Positions 1 to 8,938 of a DNA stretch of 64,000 nt are shown here, piece by piece. Both the position numbers and the translations under genes were made by a program. Under the pieces are notes generated by a model. It was given only the letters and a program-made list of their open reading frames with translations. It was not told the DNA's origin and did not search any database. The stretch's first letter is position 1, and each line of letters begins with the position of its first letter. The stretch is from Fidelibacterota bacterium UBA6531 (GTDB lineage Bacteria > Fidelibacterota > Marinisomatia > Marinisomatales > TCS55): contig DJKX01000049.1 in the NCBI GenBank assembly GCA_002436185.1, positions 28,734-92,733 of the forward strand, in the 5' to 3' direction.

Positions 1-1
1 A

Positions 2-1111
2 TGTATACCCGTTGCAAGCGGCCATCAATCTAAATTGACATTAATGAGCGAAAGCTTAAGGAATGATGGTAGAGTTTGGGTTCCTAAAAAGAAAGGAGAC
101 AAACGTCATCCATCTGAAATTACTGAAGATGAGCGGGATTATTATTTGGAACGTCTTTACCCTTCGTTTGGTAATCTTGTACCTCGCGATGTAGCGTCTC
201 GCCGAGCAAAAGAAATGTGCGATTTGGGACATGGAGTGGGCGAAACAGGATTAGCTGTATTTCTGGATTTTGCAGATGCAATTGAACGAATGGGGAAAGA
301 TGTTGTCGTTCAAAAATATGGTAACCTTTTTGATATGTATAAACAAATTACCGGTGAAGACCCCTATGAAATTCCAATGCGAATTTACCCGGCTGTTCAT
401 TATACTATGGGTGGTCTTTGGGTGGATTACAATCTTATGAGTACCATTCCCGGTTTATATATTCTTGGTGAAGCAAACTTTTCTGATCATGGAGCAAATC
501 GCCTTGGAGCCTCTGCATTGATGCAGGGACTGGCCGATGGTTATTTTATATTACCTTATACTATAGGTGATTATTTATCCGGGAAACTTGGCGAAGTTGT
601 TTCAATAGAAAACGAAGCATTTTCAAAAACAGAATCAGATGTAAAAAATAGGATTAATAATCTTATTTCAATAAATGGGAATAGAACAGTGGATGATATA
701 CACAAAGAACTAGGACTTATTCTGTGGGAAAATGTTGGTATGGCTAGAAATAAATCCGGACTGGAAAAAGCAATTGATTCCATCCCAAAACTCAAGGATG
801 AATTTTGGAGCAATGTTAAAGTAACAGGTGTGGCAGATGAACTGAACCCTGAACTGGAAAAAGCAGGCAGAGTAGCAGATTTTCTAGAACTTGGCGAATT
901 GATGGCCAGAGATGCTTTAAATCGAGAAGAATCATGCGGTGGACATTTTCGAGAAGAACATCAAACGGAAGAAAACGAAGCAAAACGAAACGATAAAGAT
1001 TTCTCATTTGTTGCCGCTTGGGAACACAAAGGAAACAATCTCCCTGCCGAACTTCACAAAGAAAAATTGATCTTTGAAAACGTTGAATTAACCACAAGGA
1101 GTTATAAGTAG
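2..1111 (+). CDS. sdhA: Succinate dehydrogenase/fumarate reductase flavoprotein subunit, C-terminal part (5' end outside window)
   Basis: The frame is open from base 2, so the gene begins upstream of the window; about 370 C-terminal residues are present. The visible motifs are those of the FAD-binding succinate dehydrogenase subunit: HYTMGGLWVD, the substrate-binding histidine region, and GEANFSDHGANRLGASAL, the C-terminal FAD contact. In the family this subunit oxidises succinate to fumarate at the cytoplasmic face of the membrane and passes electrons to SdhB. The long form with a roughly 150-residue helical C-terminus is as in Bacteroidota and Bacillus-type enzymes. Its stop overlaps the sdhB start by one base (TAGTG), so the two are translationally coupled. 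The membrane anchor gene is not in the window and is probably upstream. Confidence 0.95.
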   Translation, partial: CIPVASGHQSKLTLMSESLRNDGRVWVPKKKGDKRHPSEITEDERDYYLERLYPSFGNLVPRDVASRRAKEMCDLGHGVGETGLAVFLDFADAIERMGKDVVVQKYGNLFDMYKQITGEDPYEIPMRIYPAVHYTMGGLWVDYNLMSTIPGLYILGEANFSDHGANRLGASALMQGLADGYFILPYTIGDYLSGKLGEVVSIENEAFSKTESDVKNRINNLISINGNRTVDDIHKELGLILWENVGMARNKSGLEKAIDSIPKLKDEFWSNVKVTGVADELNPELEKAGRVADFLELGELMARDALNREESCGGHFREEHQTEENEAKRNDKDFSFVAAWEHKGNNLPAELHKEKLIFENVELTTRSYK

Positions 1112-1854
1112 TGAAGGTGATATTAAAGGTTTGGCGACAGAATAATGCCGAATCTCAAGGCGCCTTTGAAACTTATCCTGTGGATAACGTTTCCGAAGAT
1201 ATGTCCTTTTTTGAAATGATGGATATGTTAAATGATCAACTTGTATTAGACGAAAAAACACCTATAGCATTTGATCATGATTGTCGTGAAGGCATTTGTG
1301 GAACATGTGGTTTATTTATAAATGGTAGAGCTCACGGAAAGATAAGAGGCATAACAACATGTCAGCTCCATATGCGTAGTTTTGAAGATGGTGAAACAAT
1401 AATTGTAGAACCTTGGCGGGCAAAAGCATTTCCTGTCATTAGAGATTTAATAGTTGAAAGAACATCTTTTGACAGAATTATGGAAGCAGGCGGTTATGTT
1501 TCTGTTAAAACAGGTGGAACTCCGGATGCAAATGCAATTCCAATTGCAAAAAGAAACGCAGATGAAGCCATGGATGCTGCATCTTGTATTGGATGTGCCG
1601 CTTGTGTAGCAACATGTAAAAATTCATCCGCGATGTTGTTTGTAGCCGCTAAAGTATCCCACTTATCCTTACTCCCTCAAGGTCAACCGGAACGGAATGA
1701 ACGTGCTTTAAATATGATTGAAGCAATGGATGAAGAAGGGTTTGGGAATTGTACAAATACAGGCGCTTGTGAAATTGAATGCCCAAAGGAAATATCAATC
1801 AGTCATATTGGAAGACTCAATAGAGAGTTTTTAAAAGCCAGTTTAAAAGGCTGA
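1111..1854 (+). CDS. sdhB: Succinate dehydrogenase/fumarate reductase iron-sulfur subunit
   Basis: A 247-residue protein with all cluster ligands: the [2Fe-2S] site C58-x4-C63-x2-C66 with C84, then C159-x2-C162-x2-C165-x3-C169 and C214, C220, C224 for the [4Fe-4S] and [3Fe-4S] centres. It carries electrons from the SdhA flavin to the membrane quinone site. The start is GTG at 1111, overlapping the sdhA stop; no better start exists before the conserved N-terminal strand. Direction of the complex (dehydrogenase or fumarate reductase) cannot be told from sequence alone. It ends the operon: a hairpin follows within 30 bases and the next gene is convergent. Confidence 0.95.
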   Translation: MKVILKVWRQNNAESQGAFETYPVDNVSEDMSFFEMMDMLNDQLVLDEKTPIAFDHDCREGICGTCGLFINGRAHGKIRGITTCQLHMRSFEDGETIIVEPWRAKAFPVIRDLIVERTSFDRIMEAGGYVSVKTGGTPDANAIPIAKRNADEAMDAASCIGCAACVATCKNSSAMLFVAAKVSHLSLLPQGQPERNERALNMIEAMDEEGFGNCTNTGACEIECPKEISISHIGRLNREFLKASLKG

Positions 1855-1870
1855 TTTTTATACGTTAAGA

Positions 1871-1898
1871 AATAAAAAAAGCCCTCTTGGAGAGCTTT
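1871..1898 (-). terminator. Rho-independent terminator of the tonB operon, between convergent sdhB and tonB
   Basis: Arms at 1878-1886 (AAAGCCCTC) and 1890-1898 (GAGAGCTTT) pair over nine positions with one mismatch around a 3-base loop. On the minus strand the stem is followed by a run of seven T (plus-strand A run 1874-1880), six bases past the tonB stop. On the plus strand the tail is poorer in T, so action on sdhB would be weaker. Confidence 0.75.
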
Positions 1899-1903
1899 AT
1901 AGT

Positions 1904-2533
1904 TTATTTCAATCTAAAATTCACTGGGATGGAAATCCAAACACCCACAGCTCTTTCCCGCTGTTTAGCGGGTCTAAAGCGCGTTTTACGAATTGCTGCT
2001 ATTGCTGCTTCGTCCAATCCGGTATTTGGGATTCCTTTTAAAATGGACGTTTCTTTTACCCGACCTTTTTTATCAACGAAGACTTGTACAATAACAGTTC
2101 CTTCAATTCCAGCTTCCTGGGCAATCTCGGGATATTTTGGACGAATAGGCGTAAGAGGTTTAGGTGGATCATCATAGGGTATAAATTTTACACGAGGTCC
2201 TTCAGGTGGAGGAGGAGGAGCATCCCAAGCCTCAAAGCTTTCCAAGTCCGTTTCTTCAATTGTTAAATCATCTGCTAAATCTTCGTCTTCCGATTCAATG
2301 GGCACGGAAGGACGAGCAGGAGGCGGAGGCAAATCTATTTGTTGAGTCAGAGGAATGTCAATTTGTTCAATAATGATTTGATCAGCATCTTCCAATACAA
2401 CTACTTCAAAACTCCGTGGAATAAATAAAAATCCAAATGTAATCAGTAAAATTCCAAATAATCCCGTAACACGCACTATAACAGGATAATTGAATTTTAA
2501 GATAGGGGAATATTTGTCCATGGGATTATTCAA
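1904..2533 (-). CDS. tonB: Energy transducer TonB
   Basis: A 209-residue protein with the standard three-part TonB build: an N-terminal membrane anchor at about residues 18-39, a proline-rich and acidic periplasmic spacer (PPPPARPSVP near 70, APPPPPEGP near 105), and a C-terminal TonB domain from about 125 containing RPKYPEIAQEAGIEGTV and a final SIPVNFRLK strand. It transmits proton-motive energy from ExbB/ExbD to outer-membrane receptors. It is last in exbB-exbD-exbD-tonB and overlaps the preceding exbD by 8 bases. The second Met (residue 5, base 2521) is an alternative start. The spacer is unusually acidic (SEDEDLADDLTIEE). Confidence 0.93.
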   Translation of the reverse strand: MNNPMDKYSPILKFNYPVIVRVTGLFGILLITFGFLFIPRSFEVVVLEDADQIIIEQIDIPLTQQIDLPPPPARPSVPIESEDEDLADDLTIEETDLESFEAWDAPPPPPEGPRVKFIPYDDPPKPLTPIRPKYPEIAQEAGIEGTVIVQVFVDKKGRVKETSILKGIPNTGLDEAAIAAIRKTRFRPAKQRERAVGVWISIPVNFRLK

Positions 2534-2936
2534 CTGCTGTTTTTGTCGAATAATTCAATTTTAAGGCATCAGCTTTTCTAAGTTCATTGTGAATTTCAGA
2601 TATGAGTCCCATTTTTGCAGATTTATCTGCTTTTAACGAAACAGTCAATAAAGGGTCTGCAGCGCGCACTTCGTACATAATATGGCGAACATTATCAACG
2701 CTGTGTAGTTTATCCTGAATAGAGACCATTCCTTCTTTTGAAATCCAAATATGAGAGGTGTGCCGCTTTGATTTTAGTTTTTCAATTCGTTTCGCCCTTG
2801 GGAGTTCTATAGGAAGGCCGGAATATTCCCGTAGGACAGTTGTAACCATGAAAAATATCAACAGCATGAAAATGATATCCGGCATAGATGCGGTTGGTAT
2901 ATCGGTTGATATTTGAGTTTTACGCCTGAGCTTCAT
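2526..2936 (-). CDS. exbD: ExbD/TolR family biopolymer transport protein (second copy)
   Basis: A 136-residue protein with a short cytoplasmic N-terminus, one membrane helix at about residues 19-37 and a periplasmic domain. The helix holds the essential aspartate (D20 in SMPDIIFMLLIFF) of the ExbD/TolR proton path. It abuts the upstream exbD at a one-base overlap (2936) and overlaps tonB by 8 bases, so all four genes look co-translated. It is clearly diverged from its neighbour copy, especially in the periplasmic half. Confidence 0.92.
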   Translation of the reverse strand: MKLRRKTQISTDIPTASMPDIIFMLLIFFMVTTVLREYSGLPIELPRAKRIEKLKSKRHTSHIWISKEGMVSIQDKLHSVDNVRHIMYEVRAADPLLTVSLKADKSAKMGLISEIHNELRKADALKLNYSTKTAVE

Positions 2937-3331
2937 TAATCGCTCTCTGCAATAGAAATCCGTTTAGCGTTTGCCATTTTGAGTTGGTCAATAACACTCA
3001 CGTAATCACTATATTTTGTTTTTTCATGTGCCTTTACAGATATGATCAACTTATCATTTTCAGTAATCCTACGCCGAATTTCTTTGTTGAGATCTCTTGT
3101 TTTTACAGGTTCTCCTCCCAGCAAAACATTGCCACTGGAGTTAATTAGACAATTTAGGATATTATCCTTTTTAATCTCTATTTCTTCTCCTTCAGCTGGT
3201 AACACTATTCCTAACCCTTTATCCATATCAATTGTAGTGGTTACCAGAAAAAATATAAGAAGCAAAAAAGCAATATCTGCCATTGAAGCTGTAGGTATTT
3301 CTCCGCGTTTAAAGCGGCGTTTTTTCTTCAT
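2936..3331 (-). CDS. exbD: ExbD/TolR family biopolymer transport protein (first copy)
   Basis: A 131-residue ExbD/TolR protein: basic N-terminus (KKKRRFKRG), one membrane helix with the conserved aspartate D19 in SMADIAFLLLIFF, then a periplasmic domain. With ExbB it forms the proton-driven motor that energises TonB. It lies 12 bases after exbB and shares one base with the next exbD. Tandem divergent exbD copies are common in FCB bacteria and probably form a heteromeric motor; that last point is inference. Confidence 0.92.
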   Translation of the reverse strand: MKKKRRFKRGEIPTASMADIAFLLLIFFLVTTTIDMDKGLGIVLPAEGEEIEIKKDNILNCLINSSGNVLLGGEPVKTRDLNKEIRRRITENDKLIISVKAHEKTKYSDYVSVIDQLKMANAKRISIAESD

Positions 3332-3343
3332 CGAAAAAGTATA

Positions 3344-3967
3344 TTATTTCTTTTTATTTGTTTCCATCTCATAGAGATGGTCAACGAGTTGAATGGAGCG
3401 TTCTTCCATATCCAGAACCAGTTTATCAATTTGGGCTACAAAAACATTCTGGAAAATTTGAATAATCATAGCTACGATTAATCCAAAGGCGGTTGTCAAC
3501 AGTGCTTGTGAAATACCCCCAGCTACAACTGCCGGCGATATATCATCTGCTGCCGCAATGGCATCAAATGCATTTACCATACCCGCAACTGTACCAGTAA
3601 ACCCAAGCATAGGCGCAATGGTAATAACTGCATTCAACCAGATCATGTTTTTTTCCAGAAAAGACATTTCAAGTGATCCTGCATTTTGGATTGCTTTTTC
3701 AACTTCTGCAAGACCGCGATGCATTCTGGAAAGCCCGGCATGAAAAATTTCAGCGACAGGACCGTGTGTTTTTTCACACAATTCGAGCGTTGAGTCTATT
3801 CCATCATTATCTAATGAACTGTTTACATCTTTAAAAAATTTCTCTGCATTTATTGATGACATTATCAGTGAATAAAAACGTTCACCAACAAATGCAAGGC
3901 CAAAAACAAGTGATATTAATATGGGCCACATGAAAGGTCCACCATTTACGAAATATTCGACTAGCAT
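3344..3967 (-). CDS. exbB: MotA/TolQ/ExbB proton channel family protein
   Basis: A 207-residue protein with three membrane helices (about residues 10-30, 108-130 and 148-172) and a cytoplasmic loop between the first two, as in ExbB/TolQ. The family signature is seen in the second helix region (APMLGFTGTVAGMVNAF) and in GGISQALLTTAFGLIVA. It is the first gene of exbB-exbD-exbD-tonB and so would be made from a promoter in the 100 bases upstream. No pal, tolB or ybgF homologue follows, and the last gene is tonB, so ExbB rather than TolQ is the better name. Confidence 0.92.
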   Translation of the reverse strand: MLVEYFVNGGPFMWPILISLVFGLAFVGERFYSLIMSSINAEKFFKDVNSSLDNDGIDSTLELCEKTHGPVAEIFHAGLSRMHRGLAEVEKAIQNAGSLEMSFLEKNMIWLNAVITIAPMLGFTGTVAGMVNAFDAIAAADDISPAVVAGGISQALLTTAFGLIVAMIIQIFQNVFVAQIDKLVLDMEERSIQLVDHLYEMETNKKK

Positions 3968-4019
3968 CTAGTCCTCCGTTATTCTTTTATTATTGATATT
4001 TTTCCTCGGAAAATCGACG

Positions 4020-4060
4020 CTGAAATTATTAAATCTCGTAGAAAATATCAATAATTTCAG
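4020..4060. repeat. 11-bp perfect inverted repeat between ctp and exbB
   Basis: CTGAAATTATT at 4020-4030 is repeated inverted at 4050-4060 around a 19-base spacer. On the plus strand it is followed by six T, but no plus-strand gene is nearby; on the minus strand it lies just past the ctp stop and 53 bases before exbB. It may be a weak terminator for ctp or an operator for exbB. Function is not settled by the sequence. Confidence 0.5.
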
Positions 4061-4069
4061 TTTTTTAAT

Positions 4070-5677
4070 TTACTGTGAATTATTGATGAATCCAGCAGCT
4101 TCGTTAAAATAATTTAAAGCTGTCATTACTTGATTATCATAATTCAAACGAACACCAATTGCCTCATCTTTCCCCCAATGTGCACCGGCTATTTCCGATT
4201 TCAACATATTTAAAATATAATCTTTGTCTTTTTCCAATTCCTCCGAATTCAACTCTATCTCTTTATTGGATGCATATTCTAAAAATAGTTGAAAGTCATT
4301 TTCATCAAGTTTCCAATAGGACATGAAGGTTTCAAAAGTTTCAAATTCATCTCTATGATTACTGGCATAATTAGACCCCCAATTAAAAAAAGGTCGCTTC
4401 GTATGGGTAAGTAATTTTTGAGTATTTTTCTGAAGTTTTAAATCCCATGCGATGTGTTGATCAGGTGTTATCCCGCCTCCGCCGTACACAACTCTACCTG
4501 CCCTCGTTTTGTATTTTGGCCTTAGTTCTTTTAATGAGTCAAGAACTGTTTCTCGATTTTCAACATACAAATCTTTATAATAATCTTTTGTATCACCATT
4601 TGAATATGGCCGTTGTATGAGACGGCCGCTAGGAGTGTAATAGCGCGCTATAGTGACACGCATTGCCGATCCATCATTCAAAGGTAATTGTCGTTGAACC
4701 AACCCCTTGCCAAAACTGGTTTCGCCGACCACTAATCCTCGATCAAGATCCTGAACGGAACCGGCCACAATTTCACTGGCACTGGCAGATCCGCGATTGA
4801 TTAACACAATCAGTGGATAGTCCTCTCGTCCTTGGGTGGGGTCTGCAATAAAAACTTGCTCCATATTTTTGCTTTTCCCCTTGGTAAAAACCAACGTGTC
4901 TTTCCGGGCGATAAATAAATTGCTAATTGCTGCAGCTTGTTCTAGATATCCACCGCTGTTATTTCGCAGATCCAATATCAATTTTTTCATGCCTTGGGCT
5001 TCAAGCTTATTAAATGCCGTGCGAACTTCTTCGTCTGTTGTTGCAGAAAATCGTGTGAGCCAAATATATCCAGTTTCACTATCCAACATTAATGATGCTC
5101 GAACACTGTAAATGGGAATATCGTCCCGGACAATGTTTACATCAAATCGATCACCTCCAAGACGATTTATTGTGATAACAACTTCTGTTCCTTTTGGTCC
5201 ACGGAGCTTTTTAAACACATCTTTTTTTGTGATTTCATAGGCATCTTCACCGTTGATGGAGATAATTTGATCACCCGGCATAAGACCTGCCCGCTCTGAT
5301 GGACTATCAGCCACAGGAGATATGACCGTTATATAGCCGTTTAAAATATCAAACTCAATTCCAATACCTTGGAATGATCCCCGAAAAAGTTCATCAATTT
5401 CTTCCTGCTGTTTAGCAGGGATATAAATAGAATGAGGGTCTAATTTTTTAAATATGCCCTGAAAAGCTCCATCCATTAGTTCGTCCATATCAACATTCTC
5501 GAAATATAGTTGATTGATATAATATAAAATTTGGTTCATAACCTTAAACTTGCCTTCAATGGCGCTGTAAGGATTTTTGGAATACAAAATCTGTGAAAGG
5601 GGGATTAGTACAAATAATGCAACTGTAATAACGGTCAACGCAAAAGGAACCCGTAGGAATATATTCTTATTTTTCAT
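4070..5677 (-). CDS. S41 family carboxy-terminal processing protease
   Basis: A 535-residue periplasmic or membrane-tethered serine protease of the CtpA/Prc type. The N-terminus is a signal anchor (about residues 10-30). A PDZ domain follows (GIGIEFDILNGYITVISPV, then AGLMPGDQIISING), then the S41 core. The catalytic dyad is visible: the serine in GSASASE (near residue 302) and the lysine in GETSFGKG, 25 residues later, the spacing known from E. coli Prc. These enzymes trim C-termini of envelope proteins. The last 160 residues are an extension rich in charged helices with no family I recognise. It lies 40 bases downstream of an outer-membrane protein gene on the same strand. Confidence 0.9.
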   Translation of the reverse strand: MKNKNIFLRVPFALTVITVALFVLIPLSQILYSKNPYSAIEGKFKVMNQILYYINQLYFENVDMDELMDGAFQGIFKKLDPHSIYIPAKQQEEIDELFRGSFQGIGIEFDILNGYITVISPVADSPSERAGLMPGDQIISINGEDAYEITKKDVFKKLRGPKGTEVVITINRLGGDRFDVNIVRDDIPIYSVRASLMLDSETGYIWLTRFSATTDEEVRTAFNKLEAQGMKKLILDLRNNSGGYLEQAAAISNLFIARKDTLVFTKGKSKNMEQVFIADPTQGREDYPLIVLINRGSASASEIVAGSVQDLDRGLVVGETSFGKGLVQRQLPLNDGSAMRVTIARYYTPSGRLIQRPYSNGDTKDYYKDLYVENRETVLDSLKELRPKYKTRAGRVVYGGGGITPDQHIAWDLKLQKNTQKLLTHTKRPFFNWGSNYASNHRDEFETFETFMSYWKLDENDFQLFLEYASNKEIELNSEELEKDKDYILNMLKSEIAGAHWGKDEAIGVRLNYDNQVMTALNYFNEAAGFINNSQ

Positions 5678-5717
5678 TGATTTGATTATTTGATAAAAGG
5701 ATTTAAGTCAACGTAAG

Positions 5718-6638
5718 CTATAAACCAAAATAAAACATGGTACGTATAGTTAAGCCCTGTATTGTTGACTTTGGTGAATCGGCAATTTGTTTACGATCGT
5801 TCAAAAACCATTCCCCTGCGCCGATCGTTCCTTGATTATAACCAAGGCTCAAGCGTAATCCCACACGATCCATAATTTGCCATTTGATTGCTACATAAGG
5901 TTGAAAATTGAAAAATGTTCCACTGATATCTGTCATTCCACCATAGCCATTAACAGGGGAAAGTGTTGTTCCCTGCATAACCCCTATTATAGAATCTGCA
6001 TCCGTATCCGAATAAGAAGAATCTATGCTATAATATACTGCGCCCTCTGATACTGTTCCATAGGAATTTGAAAACAAGTCATTCCACTGTGCTTCACCGG
6101 TATGCTGATCAATACTGACATTTACGCGACCAAGCCCCATTAATGCACCCCCTGAAATTTCCAAATCTCTGAAAATGGGAATTACATATTCTAATATAAC
6201 AGCCCCAAGCGTAAGTGAAAACTTGGCAGAAACAGTGGGGCGAAAACTGCCTTCATAAGCTACAATCTTATCACCATCACTTGCCAAAGGAGACGAATTT
6301 TCTTGAATTCCTATAGAGTCATTGGTTTCTTGGTAAAAATAAACATCCATTATATTACTAATTCTTGATGAACCGATGCCGGCGTAACCACCGAGACGCC
6401 AACGTCCTGCGATATGGGTAAACCCTTCACCGCCATGAACGATAAATGGATTATCAAAATTATTTGTGTTTAATCCCAGCGCTGACATCATATCAGAGCC
6501 CGGGATTGAATCCAAAGAAATATACATTGGGCTGTAGCCAATTCCTCCACCGTAATAGTCCTGAATGGGGTATAAATCGCTTTGGGCGCTTAAATACAGC
6601 GGAATTAAGTGTAATATGAAAAATATTCGTCTCAGCAT
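5718..6638 (-). CDS. Exported outer-membrane-like protein of unknown function
   Basis: A 306-residue protein starting with a clear signal peptide (LRRIFFILHLIPLYLSAQ). The rest is rich in Gly, Ser, Asp and aromatic residues, with alternating hydrophobic stretches and a C-terminus ending in FYFGL, which fits a small outer-membrane beta-barrel. The segment ISGTFFNFQPYVAIKWQ followed by GLRLSLGYNQ resembles barrel strands. I do not recognise a named family. It is the first gene of a minus-strand pair with the S41 protease, so the protease and the barrel may share a transcript. Ligand and role are unknown. Confidence 0.7.
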   Translation of the reverse strand: MLRRIFFILHLIPLYLSAQSDLYPIQDYYGGGIGYSPMYISLDSIPGSDMMSALGLNTNNFDNPFIVHGGEGFTHIAGRWRLGGYAGIGSSRISNIMDVYFYQETNDSIGIQENSSPLASDGDKIVAYEGSFRPTVSAKFSLTLGAVILEYVIPIFRDLEISGGALMGLGRVNVSIDQHTGEAQWNDLFSNSYGTVSEGAVYYSIDSSYSDTDADSIIGVMQGTTLSPVNGYGGMTDISGTFFNFQPYVAIKWQIMDRVGLRLSLGYNQGTIGAGEWFLNDRKQIADSPKSTIQGLTIRTMFYFGL

Positions 6639-6880
6639 TTTTCTGTGTAATACATTATTAAATTTATATTTGCAGATGTCAATTTAAGAAGGGAAATATT
6701 GCGGCAAATTTAGACAATTCTATGGGTAAAACAGGCCCTTTTCCTTGGATTTTTCGAGAGTGGTAAACTATATTCCTTTTCAGTAGAGGTAAGGGAACGT
6801 CATTTAAAGGGCCTTTTGGCGCAACTTTAATTCAATCCCTGTCCAATTGTCGATTCGAGGTAATACAAAACGGTTAGTAA

Positions 6881-8938
6881 ATGAACCCAAATAGATTGTG
6901 TATATACGCAGTTTTTCTGCATGTAGGGCTCCACGCAGGATCTATGAATATTAGTGGTCCCTTTGATCTCAATAACAATACTCTAGATGAAATTCTTTTA
7001 TTTTCTGAAAATTATATCCGTTATGTTGAGGTTCAACTCGACAGTTCACATGTATTAATGTGGGAAAGCAATCCTGAAAGTTATATAATTAAAGATGCCA
7101 TTCTATATGATATTAATAATGACGGTAAAACAGAATTAATCATTTTAGCAGACTACTTACCGGGAAAGCGGATTAATAGGAGCAAGTGGCTGCATCTATT
7201 TTCTTGGTCAGATTCTCTTTTTATTCCCCAAACAATTGAAATAGATAATGGTGAATTATTGCACCCCAACCATTTCGATGTTGATGATCAGTCCGGAATT
7301 TTATCGATAGCCGTTGGCAGTCCTTATAGAGCGGCCGTACTATTAGAGGTTGACAGCGAAGAGAAAGGTTTGGTTGGAAACACTGTGAATATTGAATTAC
7401 CGAATATGTTGCACAATGGTTTCGGTCCTGTTTTTTCCAGCTTCATGAATTTGAATGGCGAAGCGCACTTGGCAGTATTTAGCTTGGAAAAAGATACTTT
7501 GAAAACAATACTATTTAGGGCGGATGAAAAGGCTGTGATCGTAGCAGAAAACGCATTACACCTTAATAGCGCATTCATATTGTTAGGTTCTGCAATCCAA
7601 AAAACAGATTTGGATAACAATCAACGTGAAGAACTTCAGTTACCTTTTGAAAGTGGCGAAGTTTTAACATTGGAGTTCGTTGACAGTGCATTGGTATTGT
7701 CCGAAAGTCCTTTTAATCGACAAAACCTTTTTAATCTTCCGGATAGCGCAGATAGTGAATCAATAAATCAACTTCTGTCAAATAGAATAAAAGTGGGTTT
7801 GGATGTTTTAGATAATGAACCACATCCAGATTTTGTAATTGCTATCATTCCTAACGACACATTAAGATTGGGAGATACGCTCAATTATAAAGCAGCTATG
7901 GACACATCCACAGGATTTTATAGTTTTCATTGGTTATCAAAACCTCCGGCAAACGCCTATTTTAATCCCAGTTCAGGGACGATTTCATGGATACCCAGAA
8001 GAGAAAATATTGGCGTTCATGAATTCAAATTTTATACAGAACAGTGGTTAAATGATGAATTGGTATCAGATGAAGATGAACTGGGTGATCGACATAGAAT
8101 TTTGCCTGTTTTGGAAGAGTTGGAACAGTCCTATGCTGTCATTGTGGTTGATACAACAAAACCTCCCATTATTTATGTTCCACCGCCCTATGAACCTTAT
8201 AGTGTTATGGTACACACACCCAATAAAACAGCTGGGGCCGAACGTTTTCTTTTTGATGGCGTGCCTCCTTTTAGCGCAATGGTTGATGAAATAAATATTC
8301 CTAAATATCCATCTTCTTCCCATTCAATATTTGCGAATCTTGGTAGAGTCAATTTTGACAAGCATGTGGATTTTTCTTATACATCTAACAAAGACAGCAG
8401 CAACAACATGATGACTCTAAGATTAAGTCATAAATTGACTGACAATGTAATATATGCGAAAATCGAACCCTTTTTAGATTCGCTGAATATAACAGCGAAC
8501 TTGAATCCCTCAAACTGGCGCGCGAATCTGCAGCATTATCCCATGTATGAATTTGAAGGATTTCCTGAATCCATGCGCTTGGATGACAACGAAAAAGGAA
8601 TTTCATTATACACACGTGAAGCAGGACAAAAAATCAAAAAAAATTCTTATATTTCTGTATTAACCCCGTTATCAGACAACAGGCATAGTCTATCAATCTA
8701 CATGAAAGCAATAGAATTATGGAATATTACAGGAGATGTAAAAATAGACAGCCTTGGAAATAAAACAGTTAACACTACAATTAAGTTTTCAGGTGAATTT
8801 TCTCCTTATAGTATAAATGCGGAAATGTATACGGATGAAGAGCTTGCCATGCGGTCAAAAGAAATGAAATTTAAAATTCTAGAGTTTATGGGTGTAGACA
8901 GCGTTGTTGTAGATTCTGCCGGTACAAATATACGATGA
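6881..8938 (+). CDS. Large exported protein with FG-GAP-like propeller start, partner of the next gene
   Basis: A 685-residue protein with a short hydrophobic start (CIYAVFLHVGLHAG) that is probably a signal peptide. Residues about 20-260 contain calcium-blade-like repeats (DLNNNTLDEILLF, DINNDGKTELIILA, LDNNQREELQL) typical of FG-GAP/VCBS propellers. Around 305-380 is an Ig-like He_PIG-type module (YSFHWLSKPPANAYFNPSSGTISWIPRR). The C-terminal 260 residues match no family I know. Its stop overlaps the next start (ATGA), and the next protein has the same propeller-plus-Ig order, so the two probably act together at the cell surface. Partner and function are inference. Confidence 0.75.
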   Translation: MNPNRLCIYAVFLHVGLHAGSMNISGPFDLNNNTLDEILLFSENYIRYVEVQLDSSHVLMWESNPESYIIKDAILYDINNDGKTELIILADYLPGKRINRSKWLHLFSWSDSLFIPQTIEIDNGELLHPNHFDVDDQSGILSIAVGSPYRAAVLLEVDSEEKGLVGNTVNIELPNMLHNGFGPVFSSFMNLNGEAHLAVFSLEKDTLKTILFRADEKAVIVAENALHLNSAFILLGSAIQKTDLDNNQREELQLPFESGEVLTLEFVDSALVLSESPFNRQNLFNLPDSADSESINQLLSNRIKVGLDVLDNEPHPDFVIAIIPNDTLRLGDTLNYKAAMDTSTGFYSFHWLSKPPANAYFNPSSGTISWIPRRENIGVHEFKFYTEQWLNDELVSDEDELGDRHRILPVLEELEQSYAVIVVDTTKPPIIYVPPPYEPYSVMVHTPNKTAGAERFLFDGVPPFSAMVDEINIPKYPSSSHSIFANLGRVNFDKHVDFSYTSNKDSSNNMMTLRLSHKLTDNVIYAKIEPFLDSLNITANLNPSNWRANLQHYPMYEFEGFPESMRLDDNEKGISLYTREAGQKIKKNSYISVLTPLSDNRHSLSIYMKAIELWNITGDVKIDSLGNKTVNTTIKFSGEFSPYSINAEMYTDEELAMRSKEMKFKILEFMGVDSVVVDSAGTNIR

